64,000 nucleotides of DNA. Origin: Adiantum capillus-veneris (lineage: Eukaryota > Streptophyta > Polypodiopsida > Polypodiales > Pteridaceae). The notes under the pieces are model-generated. The model was given only the letters and a program-made list of their open reading frames with translations. It did not search any database and had not been told where the DNA came from. The stretch lies in contig CM043948.1 in the NCBI GenBank assembly GCA_014529385.2, positions 84,040,260 to 84,104,259 of the forward strand. The letters run 5' to 3'. The position numbers and the translations under genes are program-made. Shown here one piece after another: positions 45,985-58,059 of this stretch; position 1 is the stretch's first letter, and the number at the start of each line of letters is the position of its first letter.

Positions 45985-46150
45985 ATTGCCACCCATGTTC
46001 CCACTGGCAAACTAGCATCAGCCATCAACCACATGAAGTAGAGTATATGGCCACTCTTCCACGAATACCAGAGGAAGGACCAAAATTTGTACATGAAAAC
46101 AAATCCTAGCACCTCCAACTGCAAACAATGGTGGTGGACCCAGTGACGCA
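45985..46150 (-). pseudogene. LINE zinc-binding fragment, N-terminal piece
   Basis: The minus strand reads KFWSFLWYSWKSGHILYFMW and LMADASLPVGTWVA. This is the hydrophobic first half of a zf-RVT domain, which carries on in order into 42183 on the other side of COP-E. The order confirms that COP-E inserted into this domain. Confidence 0.5.
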
Positions 46151-46700
46151 TGAGCAGAAGGAAGCTTGAGAGGGATAAAGAAAAAGCGACGCTCGCGGGT
46201 AAACGGAAGCAACATCAAAGAGCTCGTGGATTTGACCAAGAATTTGGTGATGGTATTGCAAAGTTCAGAGGACCGAAAGGATGCATGTGAAGAAGCTAGA
46301 GGAAAGAGACTAATGGAAATTGAGCAGGCAAGAAATGCACCCAATTGTGACAGCGCAAATGCAATATGCGGCACTTTGAACCGTGTCACCGACTCCATCG
46401 CCTCCCTGGCGATACAAAGAGGAGGAATAGAGGGCATGACGTTGGATGTGATGTTCACTTTTGCAAAGCTCTAATTTGGACAGGCGAAGTTTAACTTTGT
46501 TATTTATTTGCATCTCATGAGAAGTGGTTGAGTTCTTTAACCGCTTGAGAGTGTGTTTATGAATAGGTAAGCCTATTGAATTTGTAATGAGTGATGTTCC
46601 ATTCTTGCATATGCTATTGGGTGATTGGCTTCTTGTAGTATGGTACCAAGTGCAAGTGTTTGTGTTCTCTAACTTCCATAGATTTAGGTGCGTGCCAAAA
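46151..46700 (+). other. Unrecognised stretch with a 102-codon ORF (46166-46474)
   Basis: The ORF MRGIKKKRRSRVNGSNIKEL... is hydrophilic with a short helical E/R-rich centre and no family I recognise. Flanking DNA is unremarkable. It may be an exon or transposon debris. Confidence 0.25.
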
Positions 46701-46709
46701 TGTCCTTAA

Positions 46710-46745
46710 CATTTGAATGGCAAGGTGTTAGTCAAAAATCAACCC

Positions 46746-46787
<42 letters not shown>

Positions 46788-46944
46788 GGTGCTTAGGGGA
46801 CAATGGGGGCACAAATGAATCATTTCAATAAGAAAAATAAAGGGCCAATGCAATCACAACGAAAACAAAATCCAAACTTACATAGAGTTGTATTTAGAGT
46901 AAAACATTTGAATGGTGAGGTGTTAGTTGAAAATCAACCTTTCT

Positions 46945-46992
<48 letters not shown>

Positions 46993-47097
46993 TTTAGGTG
47001 CTAAGGGGACAATGGGGGCACAAAATGAAGCATTTTAATAAGAAAAATAAAGGGGCAATGCAGTCACAATGAGCACAAAATCCTAACGTGCATAGAG
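46710..47097. repeat. Tandem duplication, 195-bp period, each copy with a CT microsatellite
   Basis: Unit 1 is 46710-46904, unit 2 is 46905-47097. Both begin near TTTGAATGG, contain GGTGTTAGT, a CT run (46745-46770 followed by CA; about 46942-46990 CT only) and then GGGGACAATGGGGGCACAAA. The CA part exists only in the first unit. Confidence 0.85.
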
Positions 47098-47248
47098 TAT
47101 GGATGTATGAAAAGATTCATAGATCTAAGAATTGAACTAGCCCTACGACAAGACACAAGGATAGTACAAACTACTCCATGTGACCATCCCACATGTAAGC
47201 GAGCAAGACATCTCTAATGGTCAATCCCCTTGCTACAACCCCTACAGG

Positions 47249-47251
<3 letters not shown>

Positions 47252-47312
<61 letters not shown>

Positions 47313-47381
47313 TGGAGTTTGTGATTGTTTATTCGGCAACTAGAATATTAGCGATTTGAATTTTGTGTGTCTATGTGTGTG

Positions 47382-47437
<56 letters not shown>

Positions 47438-47470
47438 AAGGGTTGGGGGGGGGGGGGGGGGGGGGGGGGG
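47252..47470. repeat. Microsatellite cluster: (GT)n(GA)n, (GA)n and a poly-G run
   Basis: GT at 47252-47280 then GA to about 47309; a second GA run at about 47386-47432; then about 27 consecutive G at 47444-47470. No gene is present. The G run could form a quadruplex and may have an uncertain length in the assembly. Confidence 0.9.
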
Positions 47471-47840
47471 CTTCAATGTGTGATGATCGTGCAAGCCCGG
47501 CAGAAGTACTACTTTGCAACTCATCACAACAACTCCTTCATGCGCCTCCACTTACCGCGCTCTATCTCTCTCTATCAGTGACAGTAGGTATGCAAGGCTG
47601 TGGGGAAGGAGAGAAGCGAAATGCACGCATACTTTTTTAGCCATGCCGATGATGTCGGTTGGATGGCCTCACAATCATGCCTCAAGTTGGTGGAATTTAT
47701 TTTGACTAACACTATGTGGAGCTATCGGAATGCATTGTTGTATGGGGCGCCATTTACCAAATGGAGGACCCTCCAATAAATACCAACTACTTTCTAAAAC
47801 TACTTTCAGATTGCAGCTAGCGGGGAGCACTTTGAGGGAG

Positions 47841-48196
47841 GTTAGAGGGCTCCCCCATAGACCCTCTAAAGGTGCTATTAGGGGGCCCTTGAAAAAACTA
47901 ACATGTGCTTCATAGGCCTCCACAAAAGTGAAGGGCCCTCCACCTAAAATGTCTCACTGAAAATGTAGGGGGTCTTTCAACCACCCCCTACACTTGAGAA
48001 ACGCTTTTATAACTTGGTAGAGGAGGTCAACAAGTCGAAAAGAGAAAGAGTACTCCCAATTCTTTGGTGCAAACGGCTGGAAACTTGTTGTTGAAGGGTT
48101 TATGGGCACACAAAGGGATTTTTATAGGGCCTTTACATTTAAAAGGGCCCTTTTCTTAAAGTTTGATTTAGAGGGTTTATGGGGGAGCCCTCTTAC
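47841..48196. repeat. Inverted repeat pair, possible foldback or MITE remnant
   Basis: Arms 47841-47870 and 48167-48196 are inverted copies, 28 of 30 bases matching, separated by about 296 bp. GGGCCC-containing stretches just inside both arms also pair loosely. No transposase is nearby. Confidence 0.55.
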
Positions 48197-48400
48197 ACAT
48201 CGCCATTTGAAAATGGGAGCCTGCCCAAAATATGGCAGGTGGGAGATGAGACACTGTCGATACACAGAGCCTATTGTAAATAGTGCTTAAAATAGGAAAT
48301 GATTGGTGGAAAAGAAATGGTTGAGGTTGTGCCATATTTGGGCAGCTCCATGGTGCCATCCAAAACTCGCAGATTTGGGCGTGAGTTGGCTTCCAGCTCA

Positions 48401-48750
48401 GCTATGGCAAAAAACCCCAAATGGTTGTGCGTAATGTGTATCAACATCCAAATTTGTGTGTCGAGTAGCTATTTGCCTTCAATCTCTCAAGTAGCGGGCG
48501 ATCAAGATAGTGTGTAATGAGCCTGACTCATGTCTAAGGTCTCAACCTCACACGGCCGGCCCTTTGATGTGCATAGCTATGGCAAAAAACCCCAAATGGT
48601 TGTGCGTAATGTGTATCAGCATCCAAATTTGTGTGTCGAGTAGCTATTTGCCTTCAATCTCTCAAATAGCGGGCAATCAAGATAGTGTGTAATGAGCCTG
48701 ACTCATGTCGAAGGTCTCAACCTCACACGGCCGGCCCTTTGATGTGCATA
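48401..48750. repeat. Tandem duplication of a 175-bp unit
   Basis: 48401-48575 and 48576-48750 are head-to-tail copies with only about four differences by eye. No coding content is recognised. The high identity indicates a recent event. Confidence 0.95.
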
Positions 48751-49140
48751 GCTAGCCAAGAATCCAATTGGAACCTCTGTCCATATGGTCAATGCAACTC
48801 ATTTGGTCTGCCTAACCTCTTTATGTCACATGATATATATAATCTCTCCTCCAACTATTTTTCAAAGATGTGTTGAAACTTGAAAGCCGACAACTAAACC
48901 TTGTGGTTTTTGTTGGAATCCATATGAAGGGGCTCTCTTCTTTCCAAAATATGCCATTATGCCCAACCCGGTCTCCTTTGGACAAGGTAGAGAAATACAT
49001 TTTCTTTTATTTGAATAAGTTGCATTGCATTTGTGCAGCCATTGGACCTACTCAACTTGTTGTTCTTCAAACTTCTGCACCAAAAAATGGCTTAGTTGAA
49101 GTCATAAGTGGTGTACTCTCACGAGGTGGTTGTCCTTGAT

Positions 49141-49952
49141 GAGGTTTCTTTCGCATGTGTCTAACAACGTCTCACTATCAATGTCATTGTGAATTATTTT
49201 GACCGTATTAGCATCTTATGTAGTGCCACACGCCTTCAAGATGCAATCATAGGTGATTTCAACTGAAGAGATGCCCTCCGTTTGCATCTGTTGAAAACAA
49301 CCCAAAGCTTCTTTGCCCTGCTCCTTTGGGGCATATCCAAAAGTCAATGCACTTCTCTTGCATATGTGCATATAGCTAGCATATCCTCCTATTAATGCAT
49401 TCAAATAGAGCATATGCCCTCCTTTGCATATGCTTATTGACCTTGCCCCTGTTCAAGATATTATGAAATCAATGAAATCCAAGAGCCAACATCCTAGATA
49501 GGTAGCTCCTCGAGCACTTTCTGTGCTTTCTAAAGTACACTACATTTGGCATACAACGACATTTTCAATTCAGCATAGGTAATTGCATGTAGAGAGATGC
49601 CCTCACTTCGCATCCTCTGAGAACATCCCAGACCCTCTTGGCTCTATCCTTGCCCCTATTGGGCATATCCTGCAATCAAAACACTCCAACAGAGGAAATC
49701 TCGAGAGCTATAGAGCTGCCCTTGGAGCCACCAAGCACTGCAAGTAAGCCCTCCCCCAATGGCTCTGTATGGTTTTTGCAGAATGAGACTAGCACTTGAG
49801 CTTTATGTCTCATGCAATGCTATGTATATCATATCAATGATTGACATCTTTGTTTTGCTGTAGTGACTTCCAATTGTATTAAGCCTTCATTTACATTTTA
49901 CAAACAGAACTTAGTCAGCTCTAATCTTGAAGGTTCAGCTTTTGTGCTCTTA

Positions 49953-50008
<56 letters not shown>

Positions 50009-50530
50009 GCAAAAATATGTGAGGTAAGCATAACCTTGAAATCCAAAGCATAGGTGATTTCGTCTAAGGAGATGCCCTCACTTTGCATCTGTTGAAAATG
50101 GCCCATGGTTATGTGGCCCTGCCATTGTTGGGCATAGCTAGAAATCAGTACACTCCAAGAGACGACATCTTGCATAGGTAGCTCCTCAAGTATCTTCTTG
50201 CATACATGTCGACCAAGGCATTGCCAAACATGATGTTTCTTTTCAAAAGTGCCTAATGAAAAATATCAATGTAAATTCTTTTACACATCTCGCATCTTGC
50301 ATAGTCTCACATTCCTTCAAGATGAAGGCATAGATTGCTTCATCTAGAAAGATGTCCTCACTTTTCATTTGCTAAAAATAGCCCAAAGCCTCCTCGCCCT
50401 ACTCCTATTTTTCATATCTTGCAGTCAATGAATTTCAAGGGTCGACATTCCAAACAGAAAGTTCCTCAAGCACTTTTGATGCTTTCTGACGTGCACCTAT
50501 TAATATCATCTCCAAACATGTGCTAGAGAT
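49141..50530 (-). pseudogene. PLS-type pentatricopeptide-repeat (PPR) pseudogene
   Basis: The minus strand shows several successive PPR units with stops and frameshifts. From right to left: KVLEELSVWNV with EEALGYF and MKSEDIFLDEAIYAF; ILEELPMQDVVSWSVLISSY with FQQMQSEGISLDEITYA; SVLIAGYAQ with EGLGCSQRMRSEGISLHAIT; and LGCFQQMQTEGISSVEITYD with ILKACGTT. In plants this class acts on organelle RNA (editing, processing). Unrelated DNA with a (GT)n(GA)n microsatellite at 49957-50008 interrupts the repeat region. No E or DYW domain is seen. It cannot be functional. Confidence 0.75.
49957..50008. repeat. (GT)n(GA)n microsatellite inside the PPR pseudogene
   Basis: GT to about 49987, then GA. On the PPR strand this reads (TC)n(AC)n. 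Confidence 0.9.
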
Positions 50531-52080
50531 AGAAATTGGAAACTATGTCAATCTTAACATTTCAAAAAAGGAAGTAGGGGAAGATTTATATAGAAAATTC
50601 AAAAAGGTCATTCCCTTTTGATACTTACATTTTTTTAATAGAGTTTGATTGATAAAGCTAACAATTATTTATTTATTTAATTATGAATGCTTTCTTCAAG
50701 GGAAGCTCAGAACCTAGCGTGATACACTCCCTCACTCTCTCTCCCTTTCGCTCTTACTGCTATGCTCACCTCTCTTCCTAAAGTGTTCCCCCCCCCCTCC
50801 CCTCTTCCTCATATCTCTATAAGAATATTTTCTTCTTTGCATATACAAATGTCAATTTAGATGTACTTGACATATGGATTACTACTTAGAAATTTTATAT
50901 GGGAAAGCTAAAAGGCTAGCTAGCAATACACTCCCTCTTTCTCTCTTGCTTGTTGCTGCTCTCACTCCTTCGTTCACTCGCATTGCCATGCCTGTCCCAC
51001 CGCCTCCCATCCGAAGGATGTGTCACACACTCATACTCTTAAGGAAAAGTGAAGGAAAGGAAAGCCGAGGGCTGCCCCAAAGGTGCCAAGGAGGAGGCCA
51101 CATGGAGGGGACATGTGGCGAATGATAGGGGCTCACCAAGGTCAATGTTAATGTGCGAGAGAGCAAGAGGATTTTTTTTTTGCACATGAACTATTGCAAG
51201 GAGCAAGGAAGTGCTCACGGCATTTTGAATCAACTCTGCTCAAGTGCTCTATCTAGAACAACATGCACCAAGCTTGGATGTAAGCTACAACAATACAAAT
51301 TTTTAGGTCTTCAGACATGGGATGGGGTGATTCCCCCCCCCCAAGTCACAATTGTGAGTGGATGTATCGGACTCTTCAAAAGAAATGTATAGAGCAACCA
51401 CAAGCTCGTGTAGAGCGTTGAGGAAACACACGATACATCAAGTATCTACAAGGCCCCAAATAGATGTGAACCACTATCCATGATTCCGTACATCCGTGAG
51501 CAATTTGTAGTCATAACATCGCTAATTGCCCTATTCAACTCGTCTGACTTCTTCATTTTACCAATGGCAGTGATGATCAGTTCTATGCTTTCTTTGATAA
51601 CCTCTATGAAGCTAGTTGTTTGATGGACATTTTTAAAAACTGGACGGTTCTTGGCCTTATAGACTTGCTTGAAGTAACAAAATCTAACACTTTGTGTACA
51701 GATTAGAAGCCCTTGATTTTTTTGAATCCATTTGAAAATATTCACTATGAATGAGGTGGAATCTTCACACAAAATCTATGAAGATACCACCTAATGGATT
51801 ACTTATTGCTAGTGAGTGTATTCACTCTCCATTAATTAATTTCCTACTAAGATTCCTTAACCACCTTAACTTTTAAAAGCAGGCGATCAATTGGAGGCGA
51901 TCCACACGCTCCGTTTCGTCTGTCAGCCTTACCTTCACTAAGGGTCGCCTCATCTTCCTGTCTCTATCATGGCGCACCCTCTAGCAGTCAGCTGCTCTGC
52001 CGCACCATCCAACAGCGCTCCGTCCACTCACCCTGCATGCTTTGGACCCTGGCTCCTCTGCTTCGAGAAACCCACAACAG
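50531..52080. other. Intergenic; possible LINE debris at 51446-51772 on the minus strand
   Basis: No supported gene. The 108-codon minus frame at 51446-51772 (FKQVYKAKNRPVFKN) loosely resembles the segment after LINE zinc-binding domains, but the match is weak. Short C runs occur at about 50789 and 51343. Confidence 0.35.
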
Positions 52081-52085
52081 AGCGA

Positions 52086-52087
<2 letters not shown>

Positions 52088-52168
<81 letters not shown>

Positions 52169-52231
52169 CCCCCTCCCCCGCCCCCCTTTGCACGTGTGTG
52201 TCCTATGTTGCTCACGAGCCTCCTCATCGAT

Positions 52232-52297
<66 letters not shown>
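52088..52297. repeat. (CT)n(GT)n and (CT)n microsatellites
   Basis: CT at about 52088-52140, GT at 52141-52167, a 70-bp gap, then CT at about 52237-52297. Long open frames here are artefacts of the dinucleotide repeats. Confidence 0.95.
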
Positions 52298-52300
<3 letters not shown>

Positions 52301-55300
52301 CAGTGGTAATCTCACAGCTTCCAAGTCGATGCACAGGATGTTTCTGGCTCTTCGGCAACGCCATCGCGAGCCCGACCGCAATCCCTCCATTGCCAGCAGC
52401 CGACTAATGTCTCCAACACACCAATCACGATGTCGGTAACCACAAAGAAAAAATCTGTGCTATCCACGTTCGAGTCTGCCCTGCAGCTCGCGCCAAGCGT
52501 GCTGACATATGTTGATTTTCTTGCACCCCAATATTTTGCCACGAATTCCCAACACCGCCTTCAAATTTTCCAAAATTCCCAACATACCCCCGGTTGCTAG
52601 AAAAAATAGTAGCTTTTCAAAAGAAGACTTGTTGTCTATCAATACAATAGAAGATGATAAAACTAGAATTTGAATTGCTTATGCAGGGTTTGAAGATGGA
52701 TTGCTTCATCAATTTTAGACATAATTGCCTTTTTTTTGCAAGCTAATTAAGTACACAAAAGCGGATCTCAATTGATTGAAAGGGATAAAGATCAGAGGGT
52801 CTTGAACAATCCAACCAAAATAGATACAAGGATATTTTGGGATTTTTCCAACTTTTAAGGGTATTTCGGAAATTTTCCCTTTCATTTTCACAAAGCGGAG
52901 GTGTGTTTTGGGAATTTCTACAAATCAAAGAGGTATTTTGCCCTTAAAACTACGGTATTTTTCCAAACATACAAAAAAAAATTCTTGAATTTGCCAAGAG
53001 GAAATTTTAGGAAATTAGGTTTATTTTTTGCCCATCGCCTGGCAAGATTCTCTCTCCTTGATCGCGCAGAGAATGGCAGCATGTTGACCAACACGTGACG
53101 TAGACCCCCCCCCGCCCCCGCCCCCCCCCAACACACACGAGCATCTGCAGGCGCGAACTTGAACCAGCAGGATAGATGGACATTCGCCTTCATTTGGTGC
53201 CCCCTATTATACTCGCTCTATAGTAAAAAAATTCATATTAATTTCTCATTCTCCCACGTGCCAGCTCCCCTTTTTTTCACTTCAAACTAAATGAGAATCT
53301 CCTTTGATTGAACTTAATTAGACCCCAAAAAAGTCGTTTTGGCCACCTACTGAGATTGAAAATGAGTGAGTATGTTGGTATGAAGCTCTTAAATTAAAGG
53401 ATCCTTTTAACTTTGAAATAAATTTTAAAATATTTTTTCTCAAAGTGTGTGGCCTATAGATTTCATTGCCAATCCAATTTACCTACCAACAACAAATTAT
53501 TTGGTCCAATTTTTTTTTTTGTTTCAATTTCCACGTTATGTGGGAAGTTTGTATTAAGGAAAACAAGAAAATACAAGTCAGCCCGTGCATAGAAATTTTG
53601 CCATGGGACTGGTGGGAAATCTTTTCTTCGACCTTTGCAAGGAGCCAACAACCCTTATAGTTACCCATACAGGCAAACCCTCAACCGAGCACAGGGGAGG
53701 ATTCTACTTCTTTTTTTTTCCATCTTTTTTTATCATACTAGTACTAGTGGAAGAGCTAGGGATATCGATAAGATGACTAAGAAGGTGAAGTTTTCTCACA
53801 AGAATGGCTTCAACAATGACTTTGTGTGTTGCTACCTCATGCAAGGACGCTGTGAGTTTACTCTGGTTCTCCATTGGGCAAATCAAGATGGTATGTTTCC
53901 CATGTGAGTCAATCTTTGTATCAATTTTCTCTTGGGTTATAATGTCCATCACATCTTTAAATACAACCAGAGTGCTCTCTTCCTCCTAATTTTTCCATTG
54001 TCAAAGGGCCGGTTTCCTCAATGGTTGTTTTTGTCACACCCAACTTTGTTCGCAAAGATACTCATCCAAGGGTTGCTTTAGATCTCTGTCAGCTCTCTTC
54101 CATATTAGGGAAATTCCTAGCAAAGTGTCTAATTTTGCATCATTTGTAGGAGCACAAGCCAGCAAGCGGCTCCCCCCCCCCAGAACCAAACCTAGCTCTT
54201 TGTGAGTAGATCCTGACCCCCATGGCAGTAGCTCCACCATGCCTAGAAGCACCCTAGAAGCAAAGAGCTCACACCTCCCTCAAGCAACCTGCCTATGAAC
54301 CCTCCCTGGCTTCCGCAGTTCTGCCAAAGGCTAAAGCAAAGTCCCCCCAACCCCTAGGGTTTGCGAAGCAATTCGATAGTCTCTAATCCTCTCCATCTTA
54401 TTAAACAAGGTGATAGGTCATGTATACTAAAAGAAAGAAAGAAAAAAAAATTCACAAGAGACCCATATCATGTATACTAAAAGAAAAAAAGGAAAAGGAT
54501 GCGTATGTGGCTCTTAAATTAAAGGACTCATCCATCTTTAAGCCTCTTTTAGGCAATGCCACGTAGATGCAAATAGAGAAAGCGGGGGGAGGCATGGTTC
54601 TCCATGAGGCCAGTATTGAAACATTGAAGATTGTGCGAAGCAGTGTGGTTGTCATAAAATATAGTATCTAACTTTACCAAATGATTTTCTCATAATAAAC
54701 TCGTCATGTAATATGGAAAGATAAAAGGAAAAATAGAGTTAGGATATAGATATGTGCTTCTAAACCTATCTCAACAGGGGACCAAAAGGAGAAATGGTTG
54801 CATCTCAAAAGGGGTCCAAAAGGAGACGGTCTACCAAAGAGCAATGTGCAGTAAGAGCTTCTAGATTTACCTCAGCAAAAGACCAACAGGAGATATGGTT
54901 ACATCTTGATAGAGGTCCAAAAGGAGGAAGTCTATCAAAGAGCAACGTGCATCTAATGGAGCCTAAAAGACCTTAGGGTTAGTTTCATTAAAGATCTCCA
55001 AAAGTTAGTGTTAAAAAGTCCTTTGACCTTAGGAAAGCTAGGGCTGACCTTGAGGTGGGAATCCTACCCAAGCATGAGGTGCTTGTCGGCTTGCTAACTA
55101 AAGTGCTTAAAGTGTTTGTGGGAACCTTGTCGAAGCATGAGGTGATTCTCATGCTTAAATGACTAAGGTTCATGAAGTGTTCAAGTCAAAGATAAACTCT
55201 CAAGAGGCATAAACTGTTTCATGTTTAATTGACTAAGTGCTTGAAGTGTTCAATTCAAACCAAATGACTTAAGAAGCATAAAAGACACATGTCAAAATCC

Positions 55301-55450
55301 TCCACATGTGGCCCTCATGATGTGCTTGAATCCTATTGGATAGGATTTAAGGGGTCCAATGAGAATTTAGATGTATAAAAAAAAATAATTAAGTTCTTTC
55401 TCTCAAATAAGAAAAACAAGACACATGTCTAAATGATATAATTAAATAAT
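52298..55450. other. Intergenic, nothing supported except short repeats
   Basis: No ORF has a recognisable domain. C-rich runs occur at 53106-53128 and 54172-54181. Two tandem units of about 101 bp lie at about 54753-54960. A region around 55260-55380 (CCACATGTGGCCCTCATGAT) looks like repetitive DNA but is not identified. Confidence 0.5.
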
Positions 55451-55455
55451 ACAAG

Positions 55456-55491
<36 letters not shown>

Positions 55492-55529
55492 GTGGACCAA
55501 GCTTGAGAGGAGGGGGGGGAGGGATATAC

Positions 55530-55569
<40 letters not shown>
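55456..55569. repeat. (GA)n and (CT)n(CA)n microsatellites
   Basis: GA at about 55456-55487; CT at about 55527-55550 followed by CA to 55569. Confidence 0.92.
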
Positions 55570-55939
55570 TCGTTGTGTGGAGTGCAAATTGCAAGAGCTC
55601 CATCTCCTTCTCCAATCTTGTTGAAAAGTTGAGAGCCTACACCAACAATCTTGGCTATGGAATGCAAATCCAACCAAGATCCATGCTTCAATGCTTAAAC
55701 TTGCCATCTTCTTCATCTTCATTATTATGCTACTATGCTACGCTATATTGACTGGTACTATGTGGACCATAGCAAAGTGAGCACCATTGTTGCTCCCTTC
55801 TTAGGATACATATGATTGTTTTGTGAAACACGATTGTCTCTAAGACTTTCTTGAATGGTCTTGTTGAGATCTACTAAAGTCATCTCAGATATCTTTGGTT
55901 ATTTAGCAATAGACTTTATGGTCATTCGCTCATGGCCCG
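55570..55939. other. Intergenic stretch, nothing supported
   Basis: No gene or RNA is recognised. It may hold the lost 3' part of GAG-F in unrecognisable form. Confidence 0.4.
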
Positions 55940-55965
55940 ATGCTTGCAAGCTAGTAGATTTAGGT

Positions 55966-57147
55966 TCAATAGACACTCTTTCTCCTTGAATCATTAAATT
56001 GTCCTCCAATTGGATCGCATTTGTGGTGACTCCTTCCCAAGTGGTTGGTGATACCTCTAATGACCGGGTCATTGTAGATATCCTCATGTCGTAATCCCCT
56101 AATGAATCTATCAAGAAATTGGTTATTATTGAAGCACTCATTTGGATTACAACAAGAATTCAAATGCTTCAAACGACTAATAAAGTCCCTCACCAACTCT
56201 CCTTCCTCTCGTTGGGCTTTCTGGAGCTGAGATGCTACACCGCAAAGCACTCCCTTTTGTATGTATTCTTTCAAGAACAGTCTCCTAAGAGTAGGGTAAA
56301 TCATTTTCTCTTCCACCCTTAGGGTTCTATACCAATCCCCAGCCTTCCCACTCAAGGTCAGGCTTAAAGCATTACTCTTATGCAGGTCATTCTGTTCTTC
56401 TAGGGAATCGCATATTTGTTCAAATACCTCGATATGATTTCTCACATCCCCGTCTCCACTAAATTTTTGTGTGAGCTTGGCTATTTGTACTGCCTTACTT
56501 CTAGACTCTCTAGCAGGCGTGTTACACATATTTTCGGCAATAGATCGTCTGATAGCTTGGGTAGATGTTTCCAAGTCACCTAAGTGAGCAGACATCCTAG
56601 GTAAAGACGCTCTCCGGACTACATGTGGAATAGGTATTGGCATTGGGCTTGGCATATAGGAAGCCCTTGGGTTCCAAGTTTGTGGTGGCCCAAAGTTCAT
56701 ATGTGTGGCCCTAGGCATAGGAGACGTGGTAGCTGGTATGGTCTCATTGAGATAAGGGCCTGGATGTTTTAGTTGTGGAGCATAAGTTGCTGAAACAATG
56801 GGAGGGGTAGGAGCTACATGAGCACAAGGACCCATAGGTGTATATGATTGATACACACTTGTAAGTATTATTGCATGCATTGAGCTACCATGTAAAGGTG
56901 CTTTACTAACAAATGAGGTCCATTGCGTGTTTCTTGGCATGCCCATCACTGGGGTAGGCATGGTAGTCATGGTATCATCAAGAGATAGACTTGGAAAGGT
57001 AAAGCTATCACTTGTGGGCTCAGATTGTATTGAGACCCCTGGCGAAACAACATATGGAGGATCCATCGGGCTTATTGAAGGAGTCTCCATTTGTGATAAG
57101 GTTGGTTGCTTAGTCTTCCGTGTATCCAAGAATCTCATGAGACCCAT
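55966..57147 (-). pseudogene. GAG-F gag, capsid region
   Basis: A 393-codon open frame on the minus strand. It is proline- and threonine-rich to about residue 200. A capsid-type domain follows: LGDLETSTQAIRRSIAENMC, VRNHIEVFEQICDSLEEQND, LSGKAGDWYRTLRVEEKMIY, LRRLFLKEYIQKGVLCGVAS and RDFISRLKHLNSCCNPNECF. The W-Y-R and F-K-Y pattern fits Retrotrans_gag. No zinc knuckle or protease follows. The true N-terminus is probably upstream in other frames (57460-58059), so the gene is broken. Confidence 0.75.
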
Positions 57148-57459
57148 TCAAGGCATGTGGATCCCTTCGTTCTGCCTCTCTAGCTCAATAACCCTATGGA
57201 TGACATCACAAACTCTTTGTTGTTTCTCGTCTACGCTAGTAGCACCCGATGTGGATTGTAGGACATCTAACCAACCCACATGATAGGTATGATATGTGTA
57301 TAGGTTGGTTAAAGTCTCTGTTTGTAGTTCATACTCCGAGTTTTCATTTAGAAACGCTATATCTAGGATTGAGGTGCTAGGGGTGTCCTTTGAACTAGTT
57401 GCAACATTTCTCTCTATGGGTTGACCCTTAGTGGTTGCTAATTCGGGAGCCTTGCTCGA

Positions 57460-58059
57460 CTAGCATGGATGTTGACATAGAAGCCTTCGTCTTAAGCTCT
57501 CTCCGTTGCTCTGCCTTGCGTAGGCTCTCGATCTCCTTTTCCTAGCCGCAATGATATATCGCTCAACCTCTTGCACTTCAACAAGGCTTCTACCATCAGG
57601 TAATATAACCTTGGAGGGGAATAGCTCTGAAGAATCACGATTCATGGGGTGCAGTGAATGGAGTATTCACATGCACACTCTCCAGGAGCATGGGTCTACA
57701 TTGGTCATGAATGGTGAATTTACTTTTCCACCCCCGTCATTTACATCATTAGCTCCATGTTCGGAATGAGTGGCTCTACTCAGAGTCTCTTTCAAGCCGC
57801 TAAACACGCTCGGTCCGGACCATGGGCCCATGGCATGCACGTCTTGGCTTGAACTATCAGGATTAGGCATTGGGTAATCCTCCATGACGTCGTAGTCACA
57901 TGAAGAGTCACTAGACGCAATATGTGGGTCCTGAGTGGTACTGACTTGAGTTCTCGTTGAGGGTCTAGAGCCTAACGTGGAGGAGTAATGAGTGCTTGTG
58001 TAAATGGAGACCTTCTCTATGCGATCGTCCTCTAACACACTACCAGAGTGTAGGTGCAT
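57460..58059 (-). pseudogene. GAG-F gag N-terminal fragments
   Basis: Two minus-strand open frames (57667-58059 and 57460-57645) align with the N-terminal gag fragments of GAG-D (SVFSGLKETLSRATHSEHGA against SVFSHLKETFSRATRLEPTT). They are serine- and acid-rich, with no domain. They are separated from the main gag by frameshifts. Confidence 0.55.

Noticed and set aside
46166-46474. 102-codon ORF as a host gene
   Set aside because: No family recognised, no exon signals and it lies in transposon debris; kept only as an unrecognised stretch.
51446-51772. 108-codon minus-strand ORF as a LINE RNase H or zinc domain
   Set aside because: Only a weak resemblance around FKQVYKAKNRPVFKN; no zinc ligands or catalytic residues.
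52028-52439. Long open frames on both strands around the CT/GT repeats
   Set aside because: They encode only alternating Ser-Leu, Val-Cys or Arg-Glu from dinucleotide repeats.
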